Source: Candidatus Dormiibacter spiritus (GTDB lineage Bacteria; Chloroflexota; Dormibacteria; Dormibacterales; Dormibacteraceae). From it: 64,000 bases of DNA. The stretch is from the NCBI GenBank assembly GCA_003244185.1, contig QHBT01000046.1, positions 1 through 64,000 of the forward strand, written 5' to 3'. The position numbers and the translations under genes are program-made. Of this stretch, positions 1-8,652 are shown piece after piece; within the stretch, counting starts at the first letter, position 1, and each line of letters starts with the position of its first letter. The notes beneath the pieces were generated by a model, which worked only from the letters and a program-made list of their open reading frames with translations, did not search any database and was not told the DNA's origin.

Positions 1-343
1 CGTTGCAGAGCGGCCCTTCCATATCTGTACTGTACCAAACGTATGTTCGTAGCGCAAGCGAAACCGGCGATTCTTTACAAGACCAAAGCGAATAAGCGAT
101 CTCCCTGGGCGACCCTAGTTTCAGTCAGGGCTGGACGATGCCTGCGGTTCGTCACAGGTCTCGAGAATTCACGCGCTCGCCGCATTGAGTCCACCCGCTG
201 CTGCTCCATCCGACAAATAGCTGGGCAACATGCCAGGAAACCCGTAGCCTCCCTGAGCAGCCCCAGACTCTTGATGAGATGTTTGCACCCCACCCGAACC
301 GCCTTGTTATCCTAGGGAAAGGCGTGAGGCCCGCGACGGTATC
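1..343. other. No supported gene; possible weak promoter
   Basis: I see no convincing coding region here. The open frames on both strands are short, have no recognisable motif and contradict each other. A TTGCAC (283-288) and TATCCT (308-313) pair with a 19-base spacer sits just before the NTF2-like gene and could be its sigma-70-type promoter, but the spacer is long and the match imperfect. Confidence 0.3.
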
Positions 344-712
344 ATGAATTCGGACCAGGTCCAGCAATGGCTCGCACTCTATGTGGATGCGTGGCGAGCG
401 AACGAGCCGGAGCTGATCGCCGACCTGTTCACGCCCGACGCCACGTACTACGCAGACCCCTTCGACGAAGGCCTGCACGGTCGGCAGGCTATTGTCGACG
501 AGTGGCTCGGCGTGGAAATGCCTCGGCGTTTCGAGACGGCATATCGGCCCGTCCTGGTCGATGGGAACCGTGCGTTTGCTACGGGCTACACCCGATATTT
601 CAACGAGGACGGTTCTAGCCATGGCGAATGGGGAAACGCTTTTCTCCTCACGTTTGACGCAAACGGCAAATGTCACGAATACCGGGAGTGGTTCATGAAA
701 CGGCGCCTCTGA
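344..712 (+). CDS. SnoaL/NTF2-like family protein
   Basis: A 122-residue protein with the size and pattern of a single NTF2-like (SnoaL) cone fold. It has an N-terminal helix ending in WLALYVDAW, the typical DLFTPDATYYADPF segment after the helices, a GRQAIVDEW segment, and a C-terminal beta-rich half ending in a HEYREWF strand. Families of this fold are small enzymes or ligand-binding proteins and the sequence does not say which. The ATG at 344 is the only sensible start, although no strong Shine-Dalgarno site is visible. It is followed after 36 bases by the broken DUF5519-like gene. Confidence 0.75.
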   Translation: MNSDQVQQWLALYVDAWRANEPELIADLFTPDATYYADPFDEGLHGRQAIVDEWLGVEMPRRFETAYRPVLVDGNRAFATGYTRYFNEDGSSHGEWGNAFLLTFDANGKCHEYREWFMKRRL

Positions 713-748
713 GAGCGCGACGGTCGTGTTTGGAGCAGAGAGGCGAGC

Positions 749-1079
749 ATGAGCGGAGCTGGTGAGCTGATCAGGCAGACGGTCACGTCCTGTGCCGGGC
801 ATCGAGGCTATACCTCATCGCTTCGGCGGAACCGAATATCGCTACGGCCGAAAAGAATTGGGCCACGTGCACGGCGACCGCCTGGCCGACCTGCCCTTGC
901 CCCGCAAGCTACACGACGATGTGATTGCCGCCGGTCGAGGAACTCCTCACCACGTGCTGCCCGAAACTGGCTGGGTCAGCTGCTGGATGTCCAGTGCCCA
1001 GGACGCAGCCGGAGTGATCGAATTGTTCAGGCTGCAGTACGAGCGTTATTCGGATCCCAAGCGCACAGTGTCTCGCTAA
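749..1079 (+). pseudogene. DUF5519 (luciferase-domain) family gene, frameshifted
   Basis: Two frames together make one small protein. The frame from ATG 749 gives a plausible N-terminus (MSGAGELIRQTVTS). The frame from GTG 792 gives the conserved body: PGIEAIPHRFGGTEY, then RKELGHVHGDRLADLPLP, then a C-terminal HVLPETGWVSCW segment. From memory this matches the DUF5519/luciferase-domain family of about 100 residues, often encoded as stand-alone genes. Removing one T at 793 joins the halves as TSWPGIEA, exactly the family-like sequence. A GAGAGG purine stretch precedes ATG 749. Either the gene carries a real +1 frameshift or the assembly has one extra base. Confidence 0.65.
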
Positions 1080-1107
1080 TCACCGCCAGGCTCCCGCGAA
1101 GGCCTTA

Positions 1108-1941
1108 CTACTTGACGCCAAGTCGGATCCGATAACTGACAACCATCGGCCACGAACGGTTAGCGAGGACGCGTTCGGCAGCTTCCCGCAGATGCACGAA
1201 CGTTTCCTCGACCTCCGGCGCCGCCTCACCGAAGATGGTGCGCGGTCCGCCCAGGCTCTCGGCCAGCCCGGTGACCCTCACCGCGTCAACCTCCTGGAAG
1301 CCGTGGCACACAATCTCCCGAGCGGAGCAGAAGAGCCCGCTCTCCCGAATGCGCTCCAGGTGTTGCTCCTTCGGCCACGTGGCGGAGCCCGCCTGAAGCC
1401 CAAGTCGCTCGCGCGCCCGTCGCCGGGCGGCGAAGTGGACGGCAAAGGCAGGATCGATTTCGGGGTGGATGGCAGGGGGGACGTCGTAGTCGTAAGCCGC
1501 GAACACCCCGCCACTGCGCAGGATCCGACCGGCCTCCCGGAGGACAGCGGCCGGCTCCATCCAGTGGAAGGCCTGCGCGCAGGTGACAAGGTCGGCTGAA
1601 CCCGCGCAGAGGCCTGTATTGCTCGCGAATGCCTGCACGTAACGGATATTCGGCTCCTGCGTGACGCGCCGCGCCCACTTGAGCATGCGCGCGTTTGCCT
1701 CGATGCCCACTATCTGCTCGGCATATCCCGCCCAGACGCGTGTGGAGAGGCCTGTGCCGGCACCTAGATCGACCACGAGACGCGGCCGCTCAGCCTGAGC
1801 GACAAGGGTCAAGATCTTGAGGACGGCCGGTGGCGGAGACAGGCGGTGGCGATCGTAACCTTCGGCGAATTTCTCGCTCGCGTAACCCGAGCGGTCGATC
1901 AGTCCTCTTGAGAACTCACTCGACGCGCTGCCTGATCGCAC
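1108..1941 (-). CDS. Class I SAM-dependent methyltransferase
   Basis: A 277-residue Rossmann-type methyltransferase of unknown substrate. SAM-binding motif I is VVDLGAGTGLSTR (about residues 56-68). The acidic ribose-binding residue follows in the GIEAN segment, and motif post-II is DLVTCAQAFHWM, typical of the Methyltransf_11/25 (UbiE-like) group. The start is GTG at 1941, directly abutting the TGA stop of the upstream YceI-like gene, so the two are probably co-transcribed. The family covers small-molecule and lipid methyltransferases and nothing in the context fixes the substrate. Confidence 0.8.
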   Translation of the reverse strand: MRSGSASSEFSRGLIDRSGYASEKFAEGYDRHRLSPPPAVLKILTLVAQAERPRLVVDLGAGTGLSTRVWAGYAEQIVGIEANARMLKWARRVTQEPNIRYVQAFASNTGLCAGSADLVTCAQAFHWMEPAAVLREAGRILRSGGVFAAYDYDVPPAIHPEIDPAFAVHFAARRRARERLGLQAGSATWPKEQHLERIRESGLFCSAREIVCHGFQEVDAVRVTGLAESLGGPRTIFGEAAPEVEETFVHLREAAERVLANRSWPMVVSYRIRLGVK

Positions 1942-2487
1942 TCAGCGCTCCGGCAGCCGAACCTCGCCCTGCAACTCGAGCGCGTCCCTCACCTTGAGGG
2001 CGCCCATGAACCCTCTGTAGGGCTTGATGCCCCACTCGCTTTGAACCAGCGTGCAGCGGGCGTGGAATCCACCCCCCGGCCGGGCAGTAAGCTCCAGCCT
2101 GAGCGGCTGGCGGCTTCCCGCCAGCTCGAGCTCACCCTCCACCACATAACCATTTCCGGCCTGTTCCGCCACCCGCTGGGAGGCGAAGTTGACCTCAGGA
2201 AATCTATCCACCTGAAGCAGCTTGTCGATGTTTCCCTTGATGTCTCGGCGGTCTTTATCAGTCAACGCCTTGGCGCCGCCCGTGCCCTCCCGAACCTCCA
2301 GCGATCGCGCATCCGCCTTGCAGGTCAGACTGGACTTGTCGGGTTGCGACTGATCGACAGACGCCACCGCGCTCCAGCGCGTCACCTCGATGACGAGGTC
2401 GTGTCCCACCCGCGCGGCGACTCCCTCGCGAAAGGTGCGAACCGTCAGCCGGCCATCGGTCGGTCCAAGCTCATAGGTTTCGGCCAC
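1942..2487 (-). CDS. YceI family protein
   Basis: 181 residues matching the YceI lipocalin-like fold: an N-terminal YELGPTDGRLTVRTFREG strand, GHDLVIEVTRWSA, a central DKLLQVDRFPEVNFAS segment, and the C-terminal LVQSEWGIKPYRGFMGALKVRD region. YceI proteins bind isoprenoid or other amphiphilic ligands. Many members are exported, but no signal peptide is visible here, so this one looks cytoplasmic. It is first in a two-gene unit with the methyltransferase, whose start touches this stop. Confidence 0.8.
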   Translation of the reverse strand: MAETYELGPTDGRLTVRTFREGVAARVGHDLVIEVTRWSAVASVDQSQPDKSSLTCKADARSLEVREGTGGAKALTDKDRRDIKGNIDKLLQVDRFPEVNFASQRVAEQAGNGYVVEGELELAGSRQPLRLELTARPGGGFHARCTLVQSEWGIKPYRGFMGALKVRDALELQGEVRLPER

Positions 2488-2545
2488 CCCTCTAAGTTAG
2501 CGCGGCCATGCCGCCCGGTGGCCAGCATTGGCGGCACCCGGCCGC

Positions 2546-3252
2546 TCAGTCCAGTTTCGGGAAGCCGCCCCTGGCGGTGCGAGCCTGCTCGGCCAGCCAG
2601 CGCGCCGTCGGATAACCGGACGCCTTCAGGTCGGCGAGGTGCCGATCGAGGTCATACTCCACTCGGCGAACGCTTGGCTCGCCGTCTTCGATGATCAGGT
2701 AGGAGCTACCGGCGTCGCCATCGTAGGGCAGCCCCACGCTGCCGGCGTTGGCTACGGTCAAGGTCGGCAGCCGCCGAATGTACGGTCGGTGGATGTGACA
2801 GTAGACGGCCAGGCCAGCGCCGAGTGGACCGTAGAAGCCGCGGAGTTCCTCCTCGGGCGCGTCAGGCATCACGCCTTTCCAAGTGTCGCCTGGGACCGCG
2901 TGGACGAGCGCTACTTCGCTGTCGCGTCGCCACTCCATGGGAAGGCTTTGCAGCCAGGCGACACGCTCTTGACCGAGCATCGCGCGGTCGCGGCCGCCAT
3001 CTCCTCGAATGCCGCGAGTGCGCTGTCCGGAAGTGACGGAGGCAGTGCCCGGAGCGCCTGGTCGGTGTTGCCCACGACCCCAGGCCAGCCCAGGGCACGC
3101 ACCCTGTCGAGCACCTCGACGGGACGAGGGCCGTTGAGAGCGAGATCGCCGCCGTGCACCACCAGGTCCGGGCCCTGGCGTTCGAGATCTGCGATCACCG
3201 CCTCCAGCGCGGCCAGGTTGCCATGGATGTCGGAGACGATGGCGAGCCTCAT
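2546..3252 (-). pseudogene. Metallophosphoesterase (YfcE-like), frameshifted
   Basis: A calcineurin-like phosphoesterase split over two frames. The frame from ATG 3252 carries the metal-binding blocks SDIHGNLAALEAV (DxH), VHGGDLALNGPRP (GD) and GVVGNTDQA (GNxD-like). It then runs out of register near 2981. The rest lies in the next frame: MLGQERVAWLQSLPMEW, VALVHAVPGD, the HIHRPYIRRL (GHxH-like) motif, and VANAGSVGLPYDGD. One missing base around 2981-2985 accounts for it, giving ATARMLGQERV across the junction. No slippery heptamer suggests programmed frameshifting. The intact family is about 230-250 residues, as is the joined product here. Confidence 0.75.
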
Positions 3253-3399
3253 CCGACGATCCTCTCACTTCCCGACCGCGCGGGCTCAATCATCGGCCGA
3301 AGGCTCTCGCAAGGTGGTCTCCGCCGGGTGTTGGCGCGGCCGGCTGAAACCGGTAGCCTTTGAGGCCGCTCTGATAAGAGGTCGAGCCGCTCTGAATGA

Positions 3400-3475
3400 G
3401 CCCGAGTAGCTCAGGGGATAGAGCAACCGCCTCCTAAGCGGTTGGCCGCAGGTTCGAGTCCTGCCTCGGGCACCA
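3400..3475 (+). tRNA. tRNA-Arg (anticodon CCT)
   Basis: A full cloverleaf can be drawn. Acceptor strand GCCCGAG (3400-3406) pairs with CTCGGGC before the discriminator A. The D arm is GCTC/GAGC. The anticodon stem ACCGC/GCGGT encloses loop CTCCTAA with anticodon CCT at 3433-3435, reading AGG. The T arm is GCAGG/CCTGC with loop TTCGAGT. The 3' CCA is encoded (3473-3475). No other tRNA is adjacent. Confidence 0.95.
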
Positions 3476-3604
3476 AGCCTCCTCTGTGATTGCAGCAATC
3501 GTTGGTACTCAGCGGTCTGCGCTCGGATCCTGTGAGGCCGGCACTGCCCGATCCTGACCCGCACCAAGGCAGCCAACGCCCGGCAGCGGACTACCTGGGT
3601 CAAC

Positions 3605-5404
3605 ATGTACCTCATGGCCAAGTTGAGCCAGCGGCGCACGGCCGCCTCTGGAGCCGAGGTTGACTTCGCCCTGCGGGAGCTCGAGTTCCTGCAGCGGTTG
3701 TCGCGCCAGGCGGCCGCGACAGTCAACTCGGAGGAGCTGCTCTCCCTCATCATCCGCGAAACCACCTCGGCCATGGGCACCGACGTCTGCACCCTCTACC
3801 TTCTCTCCCAGTCAGGGCGGGAGCTGGTCCTGACGGCCACCAACGGGCTCAACGAGCGAATGATCGGGCGCTCCATCCTGCCGCTGGGGCAGGGCATCAC
3901 CGGCTGGGTCGCGCAGAGCCGCCAGCCGAGGCTGGTCGCCGAGGTGGCTAAGGACGCCCACTGGAAGTGGGTCCCGGGGCTAGACGAGGAGCGCTTTCAC
4001 TCCATGCTCTCGGTGCCCATCGAGTCAGGTCCACGCCTGGTCGGCGTGCTGAACGTGCAGTCGGTCGAGCGCCGGGACTTCACAGAAGGCGACGTGGACT
4101 TCCTGCAGGCCATAGCTGGCCAGGTCGCCGGGATCCTGGAGCGAAGCGAGCTGCAGCGGCGCCTGGAGGAACAGCTGCGGGAGATCCAGCTCTCCCATGA
4201 CGTGCACGAGCGCTTCACCCGGCTCTCGCTGGAGGGCGCCGGGATCCCGGCCATCCTGGAAGCCGTGGGGGCGCTGGCCAGCGGTCGGGCCGCCCTCTAC
4301 TCTCTCGGCGGCTTTCGGGTCCGGGGCGCAGGCGACAGCAGTGACGGGCTGCCCGGCCGGCTCACCGTGCCAGTGAGCCTGTTGAGCTCCGGCGCTCGCG
4401 AGTTCCGAATCCACGCCGGGCGGCCGCCGCGGCCGCTGGACGTGGTTCCCGTGCGGGCGGGCGCCGATCTGCTGGGCCTCCTCGCGGTCGCGGTGCCTGA
4501 GCAGGTGCTCGACGAGGAGGGACGCCGGCGCGCGCTGGAGCACGGCTCCACAGTCCTGGCACTGGAGCTTTCCAAGGAGCGTGCCGCGGCCGAGGTGGAG
4601 AGACGGCTGCGTGGCGATCTGGTCGAGGAGGTGCTGGCTGGAGGCCTGGCCGAGGATGAGATGGAACGGCTGGCCGCTCAGGCGGAGCGCCTGGGCCACC
4701 GGCTTCCGCACAGCGCGTGGGTGATAGTGATCGAGCCTGACGACCAGGCGGTCGATTCGGGCCGCAACGACCCCGCCCGGCAGGATCGCCTGGATGCCGC
4801 TCTGGGAGAAGTCCTCAAGCGCCGTCTCATGGGCGGCCTGGCCATGGTGCGCTCGACAGGGGCAGTCGTCCTGGCGCCGGGGGAGCAGACGCCGGATCTG
4901 CTTGCCGCCGAGAAGCTGGCCGAGCACCTTCGAGCCGCGGCCGCCCCCGTGCTGAAACCGGTCACGGCGTCGGCCGGCGTCGGCAACCTAGCCGGCTCGG
5001 TCTCCGAGCTGGCGCGATCTCACGTTGAGGCACGGCAGGCGCTGCGGCTGACACGCCGGGCCGGCGCTCGGAGCCAGGTGACCACCTACAGGTCGCTGGG
5101 CGCTTTCCGCCTACTGCTGGAGGTGCAGTCACCGGAGGCCCTGCGCGGGTTCGTCAGCGATGTGCTCGGCTCCTTGCTGACCTACGCCGAATCACGTGAT
5201 ACGCCGCTCCTGGAGACGCTGGAAGCTCTGGCCGCGGCCCGTTGGGTGCGCCGCGCCGCCGCCCGCGCCCTGGGCATCCACATCAATTCCATCAACTACC
5301 GGGTGAAGCGGATCGAAAAGCTGACAGGACTCTCGCTGAGCGACCCGGAAACCCGCGTGGCAGTTGCCATCGCGCTGCGGGCTCACGCGATGCTGGGCGC
5401 CTGA
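3605..5404 (+). CDS. GAF-domain PucR/CdaR-type transcriptional regulator
   Basis: 599 residues. An N-terminal GAF domain (about 35-185) contains TLYLLSQSGRELVLTATNG, the PLGQGITGWVAQSRQP loop and VPIESGPRLVGVLNVQS. A central CdaR GGDEF-like region (about 340-490) follows. The C-terminus (about 535-598) is the PucR helix-turn-helix: LLETLEALAAARWVRRAAAR, LGIHINSINYRVKRIEKLTG and a final DPETRVAVAIALRAH. Such proteins sense a small molecule through the GAF domain and regulate catabolic or transport genes. No target can be named from the context because both neighbours are unrelated. ATG 3605 or 3614 could be the start, and neither has a strong ribosome binding site. Confidence 0.85.
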   Translation: MYLMAKLSQRRTAASGAEVDFALRELEFLQRLSRQAAATVNSEELLSLIIRETTSAMGTDVCTLYLLSQSGRELVLTATNGLNERMIGRSILPLGQGITGWVAQSRQPRLVAEVAKDAHWKWVPGLDEERFHSMLSVPIESGPRLVGVLNVQSVERRDFTEGDVDFLQAIAGQVAGILERSELQRRLEEQLREIQLSHDVHERFTRLSLEGAGIPAILEAVGALASGRAALYSLGGFRVRGAGDSSDGLPGRLTVPVSLLSSGAREFRIHAGRPPRPLDVVPVRAGADLLGLLAVAVPEQVLDEEGRRRALEHGSTVLALELSKERAAAEVERRLRGDLVEEVLAGGLAEDEMERLAAQAERLGHRLPHSAWVIVIEPDDQAVDSGRNDPARQDRLDAALGEVLKRRLMGGLAMVRSTGAVVLAPGEQTPDLLAAEKLAEHLRAAAAPVLKPVTASAGVGNLAGSVSELARSHVEARQALRLTRRAGARSQVTTYRSLGAFRLLLEVQSPEALRGFVSDVLGSLLTYAESRDTPLLETLEALAAARWVRRAAARALGIHINSINYRVKRIEKLTGLSLSDPETRVAVAIALRAHAMLGA

Positions 5405-5459
5405 GGCGGGGGGTGCTCGTTCAGAGCTGAGCCGGCGGGGCGACGGGTTGGGTCTCGCT

Positions 5460-6077
5460 CTATACCTGGGGCACGTGCTCCGACAGCCAGTCGGCGAGCG
5501 GACGCATCGCCTCCCAGGTGGCGATCACGCGGTCCTTCACCGCCGGCGTCGCGATCCAGGGCTCGAGCTGGAAGCGCCTGCCAACGCCCACCTCGCGCCA
5601 GCGCAGCAGCTCGATGCGGGGGTGGTCGGCGGCGTATCCGCGCGGCGCCGTCTTGAGCTCATTGCCGCCCACATTGAGGCCGGCGGCGCGCATCCTTGCC
5701 ACGCGGCGGGCGAGATCCGCGCCGGCGTCTCCGGCGACCGCCTGCCGGTAGCGCGTCAGCCACGCGCCGCTCGGCATGTGCGCGCCGGTGGCTAGGTAGA
5801 AGAGACGGGCGTCAAGGTGGATGTAGAGGGGGCCGACGACTGCCGCGAGGTTGGTCTTGTAGGGCGACTTGTCGGCTGAGAAGCGGAGGTCGCGGTTGAT
5901 CCGGAAGACCTTGGCTGGACCGAGGAGCGGTGTGAGCTCGGCGACCAGCTCCTCCATCGGCTTGCGCACGTCGCGCTCGTATTGCTCGCGATGCGCCTCG
6001 AAGTAGCTTTTGGAGTTGTCGAGCTCCAGGCCGCGGAAGAAGCCGACGAAGTCACCCTTCCAGCCCTGGAATGCCAT
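5460..6077 (-). CDS. DUF2461 (TIGR02453) family protein
   Basis: 205 residues, the usual length of DUF2461. Diagnostic pieces are the N-terminal FVGFFRGLELDNSKSYFEAHR, the KVFRINRDLRFSADKSPYKTN block, and a C-terminal GYAADHPRIELLRWREV segment. The function of the family is unknown. The open frame extends upstream of ATG 6077, but that extension is compositionally unlike protein, and homology begins at the MAFQGWKGDFVGFF start. GGAG lies immediately before the ATG, closer than ideal. Confidence 0.85.
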   Translation of the reverse strand: MAFQGWKGDFVGFFRGLELDNSKSYFEAHREQYERDVRKPMEELVAELTPLLGPAKVFRINRDLRFSADKSPYKTNLAAVVGPLYIHLDARLFYLATGAHMPSGAWLTRYRQAVAGDAGADLARRVARMRAAGLNVGGNELKTAPRGYAADHPRIELLRWREVGVGRRFQLEPWIATPAVKDRVIATWEAMRPLADWLSEHVPQV

Positions 6078-6162
6078 CTCCGGAATCGTAAGTCCGGGCG
6101 CGTGTAGGAGGCAACTGTCCGGCGACCTTGTCGCATGACCGGGTGGAGCCGCCCAGTGAGAG

Positions 6163-6435
6163 CTAGGGGCGGGGATCCGACTCGATGGGCACCGAACCCG
6201 TGACTGTAGTGCCCCCGGGCCCGGTGCGCACCTCGAGCCGGCCGCCGAGAGCCTCAAGCCTGTCGCGCATATTCTGCAGGCCGGTGCCTGACGCTGCCAC
6301 CGAGGCGTCGAAGCCCTGGCCGTCGTCGACTATCTCGAAGCCGAGCCACCCTTCCCGGGCGGTGAGCTTGACCGCCGCGTTTGCGGCGGGGGCGTGCTTG
6401 GCCACGTTCTGCAGAGCCTCGGCGCGGCGGCAGCA
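6163..6435 (-). pseudogene. Truncated sensor histidine kinase, HATPase C-terminal remnant
   Basis: About 90 codons hold only the ATPase end of a NarL-type (HPK7) kinase: N box AEALQNVAKHAPAANAAV, G1 box VDDGQGFDASVAASG, G2 box GTGLQNMRDRLEALGG, and the final ETR-like VRTGPGGTTVTGSVPIE strand. The frame is closed by a TGA at 6436-6438 immediately before the N box, so the sensor and phospho-acceptor HisKA_3 parts are absent. No start codon fits an intact kinase. The break point lies 19 bases from the start of the plus-strand membrane protein, suggesting a deletion or rearrangement junction. A free-standing HATPase anti-sigma-like protein is less likely, because the N box would sit at the extreme N-terminus. 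Confidence 0.65.
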
Positions 6436-6456
6436 TCATCCAGGAGGTACGTCGGA

Positions 6457-7086
6457 ATGACACAGGTACAGATCAATCGAGCGGCGGGGATCGGGCTGCT
6501 CGTCAGCGCCACTGTGGCAGGGGTGGCGGATGTCCTCCAGACCCTGCCCGGGCACCAGGCGACGGCGACAGTCACGGTGGCGGGCGCGCTGGTCGCGTTC
6601 CTCGGCAACCTCTTCGTGATCATCTGCCTGCCGGTGGCCGTCGGCCGCCAGGCACAGCGGGCCGGCATTCTGGGCGTGGCCGGCTACGTCCTGCTGGCGC
6701 TGGTGATCCTCGTCTTTGGAGTCGCTTCGGACATGGCCAACGCCCTGCTCATCCCGAATCTGCCCCCGGCCATCGCGAGCCGCCCGCCCGGGGGTCTTAT
6801 CGTGACCTGACTTGTCACCGAGCTTGCGGAAGTCGTCGGCTGCGTCCTGTTCGGAATCGCCACCTTGCGGGCTGGCGTCTACGCGCGCTGGATCGGCTGG
6901 GCCTTCATGGCCACCGCGGCCCTCCTGTTTCTCAGCAATGTGCCGCTGCCTGGTCTTCGGCTCCTGGGTACTGTTCAGGCAGTCCCCGTCTATGCAGCTC
7001 TGGTCGGCCTCGCCCTGGGCTTGCTGCGGTCGGTTCGTGACAAGGGTCGCGTCAGAGAACCGGCACTGGCACCAGCAACTTCGTAG
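6457..7086 (+). pseudogene. Multi-pass membrane protein interrupted by in-frame TGA
   Basis: One frame of 210 codons reads MTQVQINRAAGIGLLVSATV at its start (after GGAGG, 6443-6447). It holds about six hydrophobic segments and ends in a basic RSVRDKGRV tail, but TGA at 6808-6810 interrupts it. Reading on in the same frame gives LVTELAEVVGCVLFGI and ARWIGWAFMATAALLFL, clearly the continuation of the same membrane protein. A TGG-to-TGA change would explain it. The layout resembles DUF4386-like small membrane proteins, but I do not recognise the family with confidence. Recoding of TGA is unlikely because neighbouring genes end on TGA normally. Confidence 0.55.
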
Positions 7087-7101
7087 GGAACCCTCCCCTG
7101 G

Positions 7102-7130
7102 ACGGCGCCGCTTCCGCGAGGCGGCGCCGT
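7102..7130 (+). terminator. Strong GC hairpin after membrane protein gene
   Basis: A perfect 10-bp stem ACGGCGCCGC / GCGGCGCCGT with a 9-base loop starts 16 bases after the stop at 7086 and lies before the aminotransferase. No U-run follows, so it is at best a non-canonical terminator or an mRNA-stabilising structure. Confidence 0.5.
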
Positions 7131-7199
7131 TCCCACCATCTGCGGCGGCACTATTCAACAGGAGCCAGCGCCACCGCCCGGCCCTGCCATGCTGGGCTG

Positions 7200-8531
7200 A
7201 TGACCACTGAGGCAGAGCTCGAGTACAGGCGCCGCAGCCCCCGATCCCGCGAGCTGGCCGAGCGGGCCCGAGCGCTCATGCCGGGCGGGACGACGCGGAC
7301 CACCACCTATGTCGAGCCCTATCCGATCTACATCGAGCGCGGCCAGGGTGCGCGAGTTTGGGACGTGGACGGCGTCGAGCGACTGGACCTGATCTGCAAC
7401 TACTCCTCCATGATCCTGGGCCACGCCCACCCCGCGATCGTGGCGGCGATCAGGGAGCAGGCTGCCCAAGGGACAGGCTTTGCCGCCACGAATCCGCTCG
7501 AGGTCGAGCTGGCGGCCCTTCTCTGCGACCGTGTGCCCTCCGTCGAGCGCATCCGCTTCTGCAGCTCAGGCACTGAGGCGACCATGTTCGCCCTGCGGCT
7601 GGCCAGGGCATTCACGGGCCGGCCGAAGACCGCCCGCTGCGAGGGCGGCTACCACGGGACCCATGACTTCGCCGAGGTCTCGACCCATCCCGAGCCAGAG
7701 CTGGCCGGCCCCGCCAGTGAGCCGCGCCCGGTCGCTGACTCGTCGGGCACCCCCGCGGCCGCGGTGGCCGCGACGGTAGTGCTGCCCTTCAACGATCCCG
7801 ATGCGGCCGCCGCCATCCTGACCCGGCACGCCGCCGAGCTGGCGGCAGTCATCGTCGAGCCCATCCTCGGCTCCGGCGGCGTGATAGCGCCCGAGCCAGG
7901 CTTTCTGGAGCGGCTGCGCGAGGTGACCAGCCGGCACGGGATCCTGCTGATCTTCGACGAGATCATCTCGCTTCGGGTGGCCTACGGGGGCGCTCAAGCG
8001 CGCTATGGCGTGATCCCGGACCTGACGACCATGGGCAAGATCATCGGCGGCGGACTGCCTGTCGCAGCCTTCGGCGGCCGGGCCGATGTGATGGCCCTGC
8101 TCGATCCCAGCCGCCCGGCCTCGCTCCCGCAGGGGGGCACCTACAACGGCAATCCGCTGGGCATGGCAGCTGGGCTGGCCGGGATGCGAGAGCTCACCGA
8201 GCCCGTCTTCGCCGAGCTTGAGCGGAAGGGGGAGAGGCTCAGGGCCGGGCTCCAGGAGGCCTTCGACAGCCAGGATTTGGCCGCCCAGGTCAACTGTGCC
8301 GGCTCGCTGCTCAACATCCACTTCAGCAGCCGGCCGGTCCGCGACTACCGCTCGCTCGCGGCGGCCGATAAGAAGCTGAGCCGCGAGTTCTTCCTCGCCA
8401 TGATGAACGAGGGTGTCATGTTCGCGCCGCGGTTGATGGCGGCGCTGCCCACCTGTCTCAGCGACGCCGAGATCGACCAGGTGATCGAGTCCACCGGCCG
8501 CGTCGCGGGAAGGCTGGCCGAAACCGCTTGA
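7200..8531 (+). CDS. Class III PLP aminotransferase, glutamate-1-semialdehyde aminomutase-like
   Basis: 443 residues of fold-type I class III aminotransferase. Visible landmarks: the substrate-side PGGTTRTTTYVEPYPIYIERG start; RICSSGTEATMFALRLARA-type cofactor phosphate binding (FCSSGTEATMFALRLARAF); a YHGTHDF cofactor-ring motif; ILLIFDEIISLRVAYGGAQ with the PLP-pyridine Asp; and the Schiff-base lysine in LTTMGKIIGGGLPVAAFGG. Members include HemL and paralogues acting on other amino acids. The arginine and serine pattern is not enough to call it HemL, and no tetrapyrrole genes are nearby. ATG 7200 is the start. Probably cytoplasmic. Confidence 0.85.
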   Translation: MTTEAELEYRRRSPRSRELAERARALMPGGTTRTTTYVEPYPIYIERGQGARVWDVDGVERLDLICNYSSMILGHAHPAIVAAIREQAAQGTGFAATNPLEVELAALLCDRVPSVERIRFCSSGTEATMFALRLARAFTGRPKTARCEGGYHGTHDFAEVSTHPEPELAGPASEPRPVADSSGTPAAAVAATVVLPFNDPDAAAAILTRHAAELAAVIVEPILGSGGVIAPEPGFLERLREVTSRHGILLIFDEIISLRVAYGGAQARYGVIPDLTTMGKIIGGGLPVAAFGGRADVMALLDPSRPASLPQGGTYNGNPLGMAAGLAGMRELTEPVFAELERKGERLRAGLQEAFDSQDLAAQVNCAGSLLNIHFSSRPVRDYRSLAAADKKLSREFFLAMMNEGVMFAPRLMAALPTCLSDAEIDQVIESTGRVAGRLAETA

Positions 8532-8652
8532 CTGCCGCAGCCCGGCCTCCGCTCGCCGGGTTCGGTCCGCCCACTGTGGTGGGCCAGATGATCATCTTCG
8601 TCAAGGTTCAGCGTCGTCCGCAGCAACTCTCGTCACAATATCGTCCCAAGCC

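Noticed and set aside
152-802. 216-codon open frame on the minus strand over the NTF2-like gene
   Set aside because: Shadow of the plus-strand gene: no family motif, high Arg/Pro, and the plus frame has clear SnoaL features.
6808-6810. Genetic-code change with TGA read as Trp or Gly
   Set aside because: Many clean genes in the window terminate at TGA, including overlapping stops that must function.
7200-8531. Calling the aminotransferase hemL
   Set aside because: Class III paralogues share the same motifs, and no haem-biosynthesis neighbour supports it.
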